Assembly (NCBI RefSeq): GCF_039522025.1
Contig: NZ_BAAADB010000017.1
Span: forward strand, 1-23,078
Length of the DNA stretch: 23,078 nucleotides
Direction: 5' to 3'
Source: Deinococcus depolymerans
GTDB taxonomy: Bacteria > Deinococcota > Deinococci > Deinococcales > Deinococcaceae
Shown here in pieces: positions 1-7,065 of this stretch (position 1 is the stretch's first letter; each line of letters opens with the position of its first letter). The position numbers and the translations under genes were made by a program. The notes beneath the pieces were generated by a model. That model had not been told where the DNA came from. It made no database searches and saw nothing but the letters and a program-made list of their open reading frames with translations.

Positions 1-112
1 CTGGGCGTGCGAGGCATAGTCACTTCGCATCAAGGCCCATGAGACCGGGGAATTTCAAGCCCCTGCCTCCTGGGCCTTCGTGCTGGTCGCTGTTCTCTCG
101 CCCGTGGAAACT

Positions 113-194
113 CTTGCTCGGATTGAACGGTCTTTGCAGCCCATTCAATCGGAGTCCGTATCACACCCCATTCAATCCGGGGCCGTATCCGTAT
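113..194 (-). repeat. Partial family A repeat (left end) plus a degenerate second copy
   Basis: Positions 121-163 contain the left-end hairpin of family A (GATTGAA...TTCAATC) followed by GGAGTCCGTATCA, read on the minus strand. A decayed copy of the same end (CATTCAATC, then CCGTATC) follows at about 168-189. The rest of the element is not recognisable to the left of 113; instead the sequence GTGGAAACTCTTG (104-116) adjoins it. It lies 3' of secG in the same orientation as that gene, but beyond the secG terminator hairpin. Positions 1-112 hold nothing else I can support. Confidence 0.7.
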
Positions 195-238
195 GGAACG
201 GCCCCGGTCCCCCCGCGGACACCCCACGGCGGCAGAAC

Positions 239-268
239 GCCGGGAAAGCCCGTGAAGGCTTCCCCGGC
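239..268 (-). terminator. Terminator hairpin of secG
   Basis: A 12-bp stem (239-250 with 257-268, one mismatch) and a 6-base loop begin 16 bases after the secG stop codon in the direction of transcription. There is no clear U-tract, which is common for hairpins in this GC-rich window. Confidence 0.6.
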
Positions 269-283
269 GCGACGGCTGGCAGA

Positions 284-508
284 TCAGCGTGAAACGAAGT
301 TGATCAGCAGCGCCAGCAGCATGAAAAAGCCGCCCAGCGCACTGGTGATCCGCACCAGACCACCCTCGACCCCACGCCCGCCCAGCAGCGAACCGCCGGA
401 CGCCATGCTGGCCGACAGACCCGCCTGCTTGGGCACCTGCAGAAGAACGAAGAACACCAGCGCCACGCACACCAGCGCGAACAGAACAAGGAACAGGTTC
501 AGAATCAT
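284..508 (-). CDS. secG: Preprotein translocase subunit SecG
   Basis: SecG is the small accessory subunit of the SecYEG channel in the inner membrane and assists protein export. The 74-residue product has the family's standard layout: a first membrane helix (about residues 3-24), a short loop carrying the conserved small-residue segment LSASMASGGSLLGGRG (31-46), and a second helix (about 52-71). The length matches bacterial SecG. The frame is open further upstream, but the ATG at 508 starts directly with the first hydrophobic helix, and the upstream residues are charged and unlike the family. The gene stands alone, with a hairpin just after its stop codon and a possible -10 box at 584-579. 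The residue pattern makes the assignment strong; only the exact start is a choice. Confidence 0.93.
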   Translation of the reverse strand: MILNLFLVLFALVCVALVFFVLLQVPKQAGLSASMASGGSLLGGRGVEGGLVRITSALGGFFMLLALLINFVSR

Positions 509-578
509 GATTGACCTCGGAAGTCGGCGATCCCGGCGCGCATGATCATGCACGTGCGCCGGCCACCGGTCTGAACGC

Positions 579-584
579 AGTGTA
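579..584 (-). promoter_or_regulatory. Possible -10 box for secG
   Basis: On the minus strand this reads TACACT, about 70 bases before the secG ATG. The same hexamer occurs before two other transcription units in the window (5082 and 7356). No convincing -35 is visible. Confidence 0.35.
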
Positions 585-631
585 TCAGGCGCGCCCCGCC
601 CCTCCCCCACCCACCCCGCCCGCAGCGGAAA

Positions 632-1153
632 TCAGCGGCGTTTCAACTTCCGGTAACCTCGCCGCACCCCATGATCGGGCCGCACCCCGTCAGCGATCAG
701 GTGCAACCACTGACTCAGGTAATACCCCAGCCCGAATGGCGCGAGCACCTCGGCACTCAGCTGCGGCACGGGCGGCAGGGTCAGGTCCGGCATCACGAAC
801 CGCAGCAGTCCGGCCACGAGCGCGATCATCACCGCCAGATACGCCAGCCGCGTGAGCGGCCCCAGCACCCAGGTGTGGGACAGGCCCCGGTGACTGAACA
901 TCATCCCGTACGGCACCCACAGGAACCCCAGCAGCCCCCAGTGCCGCTTGCTGTCCACCCGCCCCTCGGCCAGATCCAGGTCCGGCGAGAGCAGGAACGT
1001 CCCGGCCGCGAAGGCCAGCGTGAAATTCAGGCCCTGGGTGGAGCTCACGCTCAGCAGGCCCCGCCGGGTGGCAACCAGCGCCCCCGCCGCCAGCACGCTG
1101 TACGCCGCGATATTGATGAGGTTATGAACACGTCCGCTTGGCACGCGCGTCAT
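632..1153 (-). CDS. DUF2227-like putative metal-binding membrane protein
   Basis: The 173-residue protein resembles the DUF2227 family of small membrane proteins with conserved His and Asp residues. Visible features: an N-terminal S-G-R-x-H-N segment (residues 6-11) typical of the family start, SPDLDL (56-61), a SHRGLSH motif (87-93), HLIADG (151-156), and hydrophobic stretches at about 14-28, 43-56, 73-86 and 103-121. The conserved His and Asp residues suggest metal binding; no reaction is established for the family as far as I know. The ATG at 1153 was chosen because the family motif begins there, while the open frame upstream runs through repeat DNA. A family A repeat begins only 32 bases upstream, so the native promoter must lie within or beyond repeat sequence. 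The basic C-terminus ends RKLKRR. Family assignment is fairly sure; function is unknown. Confidence 0.75.
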   Translation of the reverse strand: MTRVPSGRVHNLINIAAYSVLAAGALVATRRGLLSVSSTQGLNFTLAFAAGTFLLSPDLDLAEGRVDSKRHWGLLGFLWVPYGMMFSHRGLSHTWVLGPLTRLAYLAVMIALVAGLLRFVMPDLTLPPVPQLSAEVLAPFGLGYYLSQWLHLIADGVRPDHGVRRGYRKLKRR

Positions 1154-1185
1154 TGTGCCACCGCGGAGCGTCCACGCGGACACCT

Positions 1186-1325
1186 GATGCGGACTCCGAT
1201 TGAATGGGCTGCAAAGCCCGCTGGGTCCGAGCGAAGCGAGTGGGAGCAAAGCGGGTTCCGGACGTGGAGGCGGCAATCCGGTGAAGTTCCGGATTGTTGG
1301 CGAAACAAACGGCAGTCCGTATGAT
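1186..1325 (+). repeat. Family A repeat, copy A1
   Basis: It runs from the left end (TGATGCGGACTCCG) to the right end (CGGCAGTCCGTAT). It contains a perfect 8-bp stem, CAATCCGG (1274-1281) with CCGGATTG (1289-1296), around the loop TGAAGTT. Its first hairpin is altered: the right arm has been replaced by GGGTCCGAGCG, which matches the adjacent family B element, so conversion between the two is likely. This is the copy that breaks the rule of lying 3' of a gene: it lies between the divergent DUF2227-like gene and the subtilase. Confidence 0.85.
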
Positions 1326-1487
1326 ACGGACTCCGCTTGAGTGGCTTGCACCGCCGCCGGGTCCGAGCGGAGGCGACTCGCCGAGCGGCCCCGCAGCGGA
1401 AGGGCCCAGAGGGGTGCCGGGCGTGGCGCTGGCCCCCCCGGTGCAGGGGCGGGTGGAGGGCGAGACAGACGGCCCCGTCCGTGTGAT
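1325..1487 (+). repeat. Family B repeat, copy B1 (chimeric variant of A)
   Basis: About 163 bp. The left 60 bases resemble the family A left end (ATACGGACTCCG, then GTCCGAGCGGA and GCGACTCG). The rest is a different GC-rich interior ending GACGGCCCCGTCCGTGTG. It joins A1 directly through a palindromic junction around 1318-1332. By eye it differs from the inverted copy at 9529-9693 at only two positions. Confidence 0.85.
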
Positions 1488-1493
1488 CACGCG

Positions 1494-1513
1494 CCCCCCC
1501 CCCGGGCGGGGGG
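1494..1513 (+). other. C10 tract and G-rich hairpin upstream of the subtilase
   Basis: Ten consecutive C residues (1494-1503) are followed by GGG, C and GGGGGG. The halves are complementary, and the tract ends 50 bases before the subtilase ATG, within the likely promoter or leader. Such tracts can vary in length by replication slippage. Confidence 0.6.
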
Positions 1514-1563
1514 TGGACCGGGTTCATACGGCGTCAGGTCCGGTGCGGCATGCTGTGGGAACC

Positions 1564-3684
1564 ATGCACCGAACCCCCATCCGCCTCGCGTGGCTGCTGT
1601 CGGCAACCCTGTTCCTGGGTGCCTGCGACGTCAACGGTCCGCCCAGCCCGCCCCCGGTGACCACGCCGGAACCCACGCCCGGCCCCGCCACGCTGACAGC
1701 GCAGAGCCTCGACCTGGGCCAGCGGACCACCCTGCCCCTGGACGTGCCGTTCGCGGGCCGCTGGACGGTCGTGGACTACCCGGACTGGCTGCGCCTCTCC
1801 ACGCAGGGTGGACAGGGCAACGTGCGCCTGACCGTCACGGCCGACCGCGCCGCGCACACCGGTCTTGCCGCGGACCAGCCCACCCTGAACGGCAAGCTCA
1901 CGCTCGACTGGTCCTCTGGCAGCGGCAGCGCGGCGCAGAGCGGGCGGGTCACGTGGACCGTCACGGCCGGGCAGTTCAGCCTGAGTGGCCGCCTCGCCTC
2001 CCCCGCCGCGCAGGGCCAGGGCGTGCAGGGCCTGCACGCGCAGGGCCAGGATGCTGGCGCGCCCACCCGCCCCACCGCCGCCGGGGTGATCGTGAAGTAC
2101 CGCGCCCCCCTGACCGCCCAGAGCGCTCCCGCCCTCACGGGTCACGCGCCCACCCTGGCCGCGCAGCAGGCCGCCACCACCCTGACCCGCGCCGGCCTGA
2201 GCGTCCAGGGCACCCGGCCCCTCACGGAGCGCAGCGCCGCGCTGCGCGTGCGGGACGTCCCGGCTGCCCTGAATGCCCTGCGGGCCGACCCTGCCGTCGA
2301 GTACGCCATTCCCGACGTGATCCTGCGCACCCAGGCGACCGCCGCGCCGGTCACGCCCACCGACCAGTTCGCCGGACTCCAGTGGGCCTACCCCCTGACC
2401 GGCTACGGCGCCGCGTGGCGCGACATGGACGCCGGCACGTACACCCGGCCGGTCACGGTGGCCGTCATCGATACCGGCGTCCGCTTCGACCACCCGGACC
2501 TGCAGGGTCAGCTGTGGCGGACCGGCGAGGGCGCCCTGGACCTCATCACCGACACCGGCAACGGCGACGGTGACGGCCCGGACGCCGACCCCACCGACCC
2601 ACTCGTCACCGGCCGCACCACCGGCAGTCACGGCACGCACGTGACCGGCATCATCGTCGCCCGCTGGGGACAGAACGCCGCCTCCTGCGCGGGCTGCAGC
2701 CTGACCGGCGTGGTCGGCGCGACCCGCAATGCGAACGTCAAGGTGCTGCCGGTGCGCGTCATCGATGCCAGCGGCAACGCCACCGAGTCCGACGTCGCCA
2801 CGGCCGTCCGCTACGCCGCGGGCCTGCCCGTCACCGTGAACGGGGTCACGACCCGCACGCCGCACCCGGCGCAGGTCATCAACCTCAGCCTCGGCGGCGA
2901 GATCAGCGCCGCCAACGCGCAGGCCATGTGCGAGGCCGTCACCGACGCCCGCACCGCCGGCGCGCTCGTGATCGCCGCCGCCGGCAACGGCTACGGCACC
3001 ACCCCCTACTACCCCGCCGCCTGCCCGGACGCCGTCGCGGTCGGCAGTGTCAGCCTGTCCGGCGGCAGTGCCCCCATCCACTCGATCTTCAGCAACGCCT
3101 ACCCGCAGGTGCAGCTTGCCGCGCCCGGCGGCAGCGACCCCACCGCCAGCACCAGCTTCAACGGCGCGACCCTCAACGGCCAGCCCTTCCCGGACGTGAT
3201 CCTCTCCACGAGCTGGGACTACGTCAAGGACGAACCCAACTACGAGGCCGAGGTCGGCACCAGTCAGGCCAGCCCGCAGGTCGCCGCGCTGGCCGCCCTG
3301 CTGCTCGCCAAGGGTGTCACCAGTGACGCCGCAGGCACCCTGGCCCGCCTGAACGCCACGGCCACCGACCTCGGCGCGGCCGGCCGGGATGACCAGTTCG
3401 GGTACGGCCTGATCAATGCCGCCGCCGCCCTGAACGCCCCCGCCGTCAGCAACCGCAGCGGCCTGCGCCTCCAGGACAGCCGCGGCCACACCTTCCAGCC
3501 GGCGCTGGACGCCCTGGGCCGCTTCCAGGCGTGGCTGGGGGACGGCACCTACCGCGCCGTGGCCGGCGAGGACCTCAACGGGAACGGCATCTACGGCGAG
3601 ACCGGCGAACGGCGCGCCGAGCGCAGCGCCACCCTGTCCGCAGAGCAGCCCAGCGTGGACCTGGGGGACATGCAGCCCCGCTGA
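1564..3684 (+). CDS. Lipoprotein subtilisin-like serine protease (S8 family)
   Basis: A 706-residue exported protease expected to be anchored outside the membrane. Residues 1-20 form a signal peptide ending in lipobox LGAC, with Cys21 as the lipidation site. A Pro/Thr-rich linker (25-42) leads to a beta-rich domain (about 43-135) that looks BACON-like. Residues 172-256 resemble an S8 propeptide (VIVKYR, then a short repeat ending EYAIPD). The catalytic domain follows, with Asp303 (VAVIDTG), His356 (SHGTHVTG), oxyanion Asn475 (AAAGN) and Ser567 (GTSQASP, with Gln where most subtilases have Met). A Cys pair (CAGC) follows the His motif. The C-terminus carries DLNGNGIYGE, resembling a calcium-binding loop. 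The ATG at 1564 was chosen because the signal peptide begins there; upstream reading frame passes through repeats. The full triad suggests an active enzyme; its substrate is unknown. Confidence 0.93.
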   Translation: MHRTPIRLAWLLSATLFLGACDVNGPPSPPPVTTPEPTPGPATLTAQSLDLGQRTTLPLDVPFAGRWTVVDYPDWLRLSTQGGQGNVRLTVTADRAAHTGLAADQPTLNGKLTLDWSSGSGSAAQSGRVTWTVTAGQFSLSGRLASPAAQGQGVQGLHAQGQDAGAPTRPTAAGVIVKYRAPLTAQSAPALTGHAPTLAAQQAATTLTRAGLSVQGTRPLTERSAALRVRDVPAALNALRADPAVEYAIPDVILRTQATAAPVTPTDQFAGLQWAYPLTGYGAAWRDMDAGTYTRPVTVAVIDTGVRFDHPDLQGQLWRTGEGALDLITDTGNGDGDGPDADPTDPLVTGRTTGSHGTHVTGIIVARWGQNAASCAGCSLTGVVGATRNANVKVLPVRVIDASGNATESDVATAVRYAAGLPVTVNGVTTRTPHPAQVINLSLGGEISAANAQAMCEAVTDARTAGALVIAAAGNGYGTTPYYPAACPDAVAVGSVSLSGGSAPIHSIFSNAYPQVQLAAPGGSDPTASTSFNGATLNGQPFPDVILSTSWDYVKDEPNYEAEVGTSQASPQVAALAALLLAKGVTSDAAGTLARLNATATDLGAAGRDDQFGYGLINAAAALNAPAVSNRSGLRLQDSRGHTFQPALDALGRFQAWLGDGTYRAVAGEDLNGNGIYGETGERRAERSATLSAEQPSVDLGDMQPR

Positions 3685-3708
3685 TGGTTGATGGTTGATG
3701 GTTGATGG
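3682..3708 (+). repeat. TGATGGT tandem repeat at the subtilase stop codon
   Basis: The 7-base unit TGATGGT is repeated three times and followed by TGATGG. The first TGA is the subtilase stop codon. Related TGATGG sequences sit at the stop codons at 19389 and 21474. Confidence 0.75.
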
Positions 3709-3737
3709 GCGGCCCCACCTGTGCGGGGCCGCCCATC
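3704..3737. terminator. Strong hairpin terminator between convergent genes
   Basis: A perfect 13-bp stem (3704-3716 with 3725-3737, GATGGGCGGCCCC and its complement) surrounds an 8-base loop. It lies 20 bases after the subtilase stop codon. In the opposite direction it lies beyond the acuI gene and its 3' repeat, so it can serve both. No U-tract is seen on either side. Confidence 0.7.
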
Positions 3738-3758
3738 CGGCACGACGGCGCTCCGGCT

Positions 3759-3897
3759 CATACGGACTGCCGTTTGTTTCGTTGACAGATCGGAACTTCA
3801 CCGGATTGCCAGCTCCACGTCCGGAACCCGTTTCTCTCCTCCTCGCATCCGCTCGGATTGAACGGCTTTGTAAGCCATTCAATCGGAGTCCGTATCA
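3759..3897 (-). repeat. Family A repeat, copy A2, starting at the acuI stop codon
   Basis: On the minus strand it reads TGATACGGACTCCG ... CGGCAGTCCGTATG. The first TGA is the stop codon of acuI. The first hairpin (GATTGAATGGCTT with its complement, around 3855-3884) is intact. The later stem is mosaic: left arm CAATCCGG of one allele and right arm CCGATCTG of the other. It lies between acuI and the terminator hairpin at 3704-3737, so it would be transcribed in the acuI mRNA. Confidence 0.88.
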
Positions 3898-4911
3898 GCC
3901 GTTCACGTCGATGACGGTGCGGCCCCGGATCTGCCCGGCCAGGATCTGCCCGGCCAGGGCCGGCACGTCACCCAGGGCGCGTTCCTGCGTGACCGCCTCC
4001 AGTTTCACGGCCCCCAGGTCGCGGGCCAGGCGTGCCCAGGCGGCCTCGCGCCGCGGGGCGGGGCAGGTGACGCTGTCGATGCCCAGCAGGTTCACGCCCC
4101 GCAGGATCAGCGGGAACACGCTGGCGTTCAGGTCACTGCCGCCCGCCAGTCCGCACACGGCCAGCGACCCGTGCGTGCGGGTCGAGGCGTACGCGCCGGC
4201 CAGGGTCGCGCCGCCCACGCTGTCCACCACGCCCGCCCAGCGTTCCTTCTCCAGCGGGCGCTTCAGGGCCGGGAGTTCGTCGCGGCCGATCACGCGGCTG
4301 GCCCCCAGGCCCAGCAGGTACGCTTCCTCCTGCGCGCGGCCGGTGCTGGCGACCACGGTGTGCCCGGCGGCGGCCAGCAGGGCCACGGCGGTGCTGCCCA
4401 CTCCACCCGCCGCGCCGGTCACCAGGACCTCGCCGTCGCCGGGGGTCACGCCGTGCTCCTCGAGGGCCATGACGGCCAGCATGGCCGTGAACCCGGCCGT
4501 GCCGACGCTCATGGCCCAGCGGGCGTCCGTGCCCGGAGGCTGCGCGACCAGCCACCCGGCGTTCGCGCGGGCCAGGGTGGCGTACCCGCCGTCCTGCCGC
4601 TCGCCGATGCCCCAGCCGGTCAGGATCACCGGCTGTCCGGGCTGCCAGCGGCCCGTGCGGTCCTCCAGGACCGTGCCTGCGAGGTCGATACCGGGCGTCA
4701 TGGGGTACGAGCGCAGCACGCCGGGCCGCCCGGAGACAGCCAGTCCGTCCTTGTAGTTCAGGCTGGAGTGCGTGACCTGCACGGTCACGTCCCCGTCCGG
4801 CAGGGCACTGAGCGGCAGGGTCTGCAGGGAAGCGTGAATGCCAGTGTCGGTCTTCTCGACGCGCAGGGCGCGGTACGTGCCGGGCAGGGTGGGGGTCGCG
4901 GGACTGGTCAT
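3895..4911 (-). CDS. acuI: Acrylyl-CoA reductase (NADPH)-like quinone oxidoreductase, YhdH/AcuI family
   Basis: A zinc-free medium-chain dehydrogenase/reductase of 338 residues. Family members with known function reduce acryloyl-CoA to propionyl-CoA using NADPH, in the cytoplasm. Seen here: SSLNYKDGLA (49-58), typical of the YhdH/AcuI group, PGIDLAGTV (73-81), and the nucleotide-binding loop GAAGGVGS (166-173) at the start of the Rossmann fold. Length fits the family (about 325-340). The ATG at 4911 is supported by GGAGG about 7 bases upstream, whereas the longer open frame upstream has no family similarity. The C-terminus holds a tandem ILAGQ duplication encoded by a direct DNA repeat at about 3925-3958. 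The gene is transcribed alone. The true substrate could be another enoyl compound or quinone; the subgroup motif favours acrylyl-CoA. Confidence 0.88.
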   Translation of the reverse strand: MTSPATPTLPGTYRALRVEKTDTGIHASLQTLPLSALPDGDVTVQVTHSSLNYKDGLAVSGRPGVLRSYPMTPGIDLAGTVLEDRTGRWQPGQPVILTGWGIGERQDGGYATLARANAGWLVAQPPGTDARWAMSVGTAGFTAMLAVMALEEHGVTPGDGEVLVTGAAGGVGSTAVALLAAAGHTVVASTGRAQEEAYLLGLGASRVIGRDELPALKRPLEKERWAGVVDSVGGATLAGAYASTRTHGSLAVCGLAGGSDLNASVFPLILRGVNLLGIDSVTCPAPRREAAWARLARDLGAVKLEAVTQERALGDVPALAGQILAGQIRGRTVIDVNG

Positions 4912-5078
4912 GGGAGAACCTCCGGAGTGACGGGAAGCGGGGGCGGGGGCCCGGGTGGCCGCGCGGACGGGTTGAAGGTGCGCCTCAGGGTAGCGTTCCC
5001 GGACGGCCCGCGGGCCGTTACTGCCCGGCGGACACCGCGGCCGGCCCCGGCCGGGAGCGGGCGGGGGGCGGCCGGGTG

Positions 5079-5087
5079 TGTTACACT
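5079..5087 (+). promoter_or_regulatory. Extended -10 promoter before the corC leader
   Basis: TG-T-TACACT forms an extended -10 element, predicting transcription from about 5093. No -35 box is visible in the G-rich sequence upstream, as expected for extended -10 promoters. Confidence 0.5.
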
Positions 5088-5092
5088 CCGCT

Positions 5093-5161
5093 CTGCTATG
5101 GAGCCTCCCAGTTCTGGCTCTTCCGAAACGCCCGGTGAATTCCGCCTCAGGGCGGCTTTTT
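5093..5161 (+). ncRNA. Putative small RNA or attenuated leader upstream of corC
   Basis: About 70 bases lie between an extended -10 promoter and the clearest intrinsic terminator in the window. Two hairpins are visible: GAGCC (5101-5105) with GGCTC (5116-5120), and CCGCC (5142-5146) with GGCGG (5151-5155) around a TCAG loop, followed by CTTTTT. The region precedes corC by about 110 bases. It could be an independent small RNA or a leader in which termination is regulated. I do not recognise a known riboswitch class here; an M-box was considered and not matched. Confidence 0.45.
5142..5161 (+). terminator. Intrinsic terminator with U-tract inside the corC leader
   Basis: A 5-bp GC stem with a tetraloop is followed by a run of five T. 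It lies 110 bases before the corC start codon and is the only hairpin in the window with a clear T-run, which stands out against the GC-rich background. Confidence 0.7.
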
Positions 5162-5270
5162 GCTGTGACGACACCACCACCGGACACCGACGCACCACCC
5201 CAGGCGGGCGTGGGCGGGCAGCACGTGCCTCGCGGATGACCGGGACGCGAAACTTGGAGCGCGTCCATTC

Positions 5271-6608
5271 ATGAATGACCTTCTCGGTATTCTCGCCCTG
5301 TTCTTCCTTGTCCTGATGAACGGCTTCTTCGTCGCGGCCGAGTTCGCACTCGTCAGCGTGCGCCGCACCCGCATCGACCAGCTGGCCGAGGAGGGCAACG
5401 CCGCCGCGAAAGCCACGCAGCGCGCCCTGCAGAACCTCGACCTGTACATCGCCGCGACGCAGCTGGGCATCACCATGGCCAGCCTCGCCATCGGCTTCGT
5501 GGCCGAGCCCGCCATCGAGCACCTGATCCACCCGCTGTTCCCGGAAGGGCAGTTCACGAAGACGCAGATCACGGCCATCTCGTTCGGCGTGGCGTTCGCG
5601 ATCAGCACCATCCTGCACATCGTGTTCGGGGAACTCGCCCCGAAAAGCTGGGCCTTGCAGCGCAGCGAGCAGGTCAGCCTGGTGGTCATCCGGCCGCTGC
5701 TGGTCTTCACGGCCGTGTTCCGCTACGCCATCAAGGGCCTGAACGCCCTCGGGAACGGCGTGGTGCGCCTGTTCGGGCTGCGCGGCGTGGCCGGGCACCA
5801 CACCGCGTACTCCGAAGAGGAAATCCGCATGATCGTCAGCGCCTCCAGTCAGGAAGGCGTGCTGGAAGACAGCGAGAAGGAACTCGTGTACAACGTGTTC
5901 GACCTGTCCGACACCACCACCCGCGAGGTCATGACACCCCGCGTGGACATGATCGTGGTCGACGGGGCCTCGCCGCTGCGCCGCCTGCTGGAAGTGAACA
6001 CCGAACACGGGTACTCGCGCGTGCCGGTCTTCCAGGACAACGCCGACAACATCGTGGGCATCGCGCATACCGGCGACATGCTCCGGCACCTGGACGAACT
6101 GGACCACACGGTCATCGCGGACATCATGCGCCCCGTGTACTTCGTGCCCGAGGGCATGAAGATCAAGGACCTGCTCGCCAAGATGCGCGACAAGAAGAGC
6201 CACATGAGCATCGTCGTGGACGAGTTCGGCGGCACCACCGGCCTCGTCACGCTCGAAGACGCCCTCGAGGAGATCGTCGGCGAGATCTACGACGAGACCG
6301 ACGAGGACGAACTGCCCATGATCGAGGTGCTCGGCGAGGGCGTGTACCTCATGGACGCCAGCCTGACCGTCGGTGAGGTCGAGGAACACCTGGGCAGCAA
6401 CCTCGAGGACGGCGAGGGAGAATTCGACACCCTCAGCGGCTTCATGACCAGCCATTTCGGCGACATCCCGGAAACCGGGCAGAGTTTCGTGCACGAAGGC
6501 TGGGCGTTCACCGTCGAGAACGCCGACCAGCGCCGCGTCACCCGCGTGCGCGTGGAACGCGCCCCCCACCACGACCCCCTGGACCCCGAGGAAGACCCCC
6601 ATGAATGA
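5271..6608 (+). CDS. CNNM/CorC (HlyC/TlyC) family membrane transporter with CBS domains
   Basis: A 445-residue inner-membrane protein of the DUF21-CBS-CorC type, linked in other bacteria to Mg2+ or Co2+ export and magnesium balance. Residues 1-190 form the DUF21 membrane domain, with helices at about 3-25, 61-80, 100-120 and 136-158 and the conserved ELAPKSWALQ (121-130). A CBS pair spans about 215-335 (MTPRVDM near 221; VVDEFGGTTGLVTLED at 315-330). The C-terminal CorC_HlyC domain spans about 348-430. Length and order match the family. The ATG at 5271 begins just before the first helix; only a weak GGAG lies 13 bases upstream. Its last 8 bases overlap cdd, so the two are probably cotranscribed. 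The putative leader terminator at 5142-5161 suggests control by early termination. The ion carried cannot be told from sequence. Confidence 0.93.
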   Translation: MNDLLGILALFFLVLMNGFFVAAEFALVSVRRTRIDQLAEEGNAAAKATQRALQNLDLYIAATQLGITMASLAIGFVAEPAIEHLIHPLFPEGQFTKTQITAISFGVAFAISTILHIVFGELAPKSWALQRSEQVSLVVIRPLLVFTAVFRYAIKGLNALGNGVVRLFGLRGVAGHHTAYSEEEIRMIVSASSQEGVLEDSEKELVYNVFDLSDTTTREVMTPRVDMIVVDGASPLRRLLEVNTEHGYSRVPVFQDNADNIVGIAHTGDMLRHLDELDHTVIADIMRPVYFVPEGMKIKDLLAKMRDKKSHMSIVVDEFGGTTGLVTLEDALEEIVGEIYDETDEDELPMIEVLGEGVYLMDASLTVGEVEEHLGSNLEDGEGEFDTLSGFMTSHFGDIPETGQSFVHEGWAFTVENADQRRVTRVRVERAPHHDPLDPEEDPHE

Positions 6609-7065
6609 CCCCCACCAGATGCCCAGCGCCAGCAACGCCCTGAACCTCACGCCCGACCCGCAGCTGCTGGAGGGAGCGAAGGCCGCCTTCAAGCAGGCGT
6701 ACGCGCCGTACAGCCGTTTCCACGTGGGCGCGGCCCTGCGCACCACCGACGGGCAGGTGTACTTCGGCGCGAACGTCGAGAACGCCAGCTACGGCCTGGG
6801 CCGCTGCGCCGAGCAGAGCGCCGTGCAGGCCATGGCCACCGCCGGGAAACGCGACTTCACGGACATCGTCGTGTACTCGGAAGCCACGCCGCCCGCCAGT
6901 CCCTGCGGCGCGTGCCGTCAGGTGCTGTACGAGTTCGCGCCGGACGCCCGCGTCGTGTGCGTCAACCAGCACGGTGACATCATCAGCGGGTACGTCCGGG
7001 ACTTCCTGCCGCACGGCTTCCGCCTCGAGCAGCGTGACGACGGACACGCGGTCAGCACCGAGTAA
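6601..7065 (+). CDS. cdd: Cytidine deaminase
   Basis: A zinc enzyme that deaminates cytidine and deoxycytidine to uridine and deoxyuridine in pyrimidine salvage. The 154-residue product is of the small, tetrameric type. Seen: FHVGAAL (40-46), NVENASYG (58-65), the active-site Cys69-Ala-Glu71 with the proton-shuttling Glu, and the second zinc motif Pro101-Cys102-Gly-Ala-Cys105. The start ATG overlaps the end of corC by 8 bases, indicating translational coupling. About 20 N-terminal residues precede the usual fold start, so an internal ATG (residue 7) is possible. The TAA stop is immediately followed by family repeat A3 and then a terminator hairpin at 7258-7297, closing the operon. Confidence 0.95.
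   Translation: MNDPHQMPSASNALNLTPDPQLLEGAKAAFKQAYAPYSRFHVGAALRTTDGQVYFGANVENASYGLGRCAEQSAVQAMATAGKRDFTDIVVYSEATPPASPCGACRQVLYEFAPDARVVCVNQHGDIISGYVRDFLPHGFRLEQRDDGHAVSTE

Noticed and set aside
1..112. A possible gene start on the minus strand (ATG at 30) running off the left edge.
   Set aside because: Only ten codons are visible, with no ribosome-binding site or recognisable sequence.
1534..3882. A very long open frame on the minus strand opposite the subtilase.
   Set aside because: It is antisense to a gene with a full catalytic triad, low in sequence complexity (Gly/Val/Ala/Arg) and without family features. Long antisense frames are expected at this GC content.
3925..3958. A tandem duplication in acuI as a sign of a broken gene.
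   Set aside because: It keeps the frame, adds only a few residues near the C-terminus and leaves the normal family ending intact.
5093..5161. A known magnesium (M-box) or manganese riboswitch before corC.
   Set aside because: The leader is too short and lacks the conserved core sequences I know for those classes; only two simple hairpins are visible.
5098..5274. A 58-codon frame starting in the corC leader and overlapping the corC ATG (ATGA), possibly a leader peptide.
   Set aside because: The ATG lies near the predicted transcript start, but the codons (CCT, AGT, TCT, TTT, TGT) are unlike the genes here and the frame runs through the terminator. Ribosome profiling could reopen it.
4908..6746. 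A 612-codon minus-strand frame opposite corC.
   Set aside because: It mirrors the corC codons (His/Asp/Val-rich) and shows no domain; corC on the other strand has clear domains.
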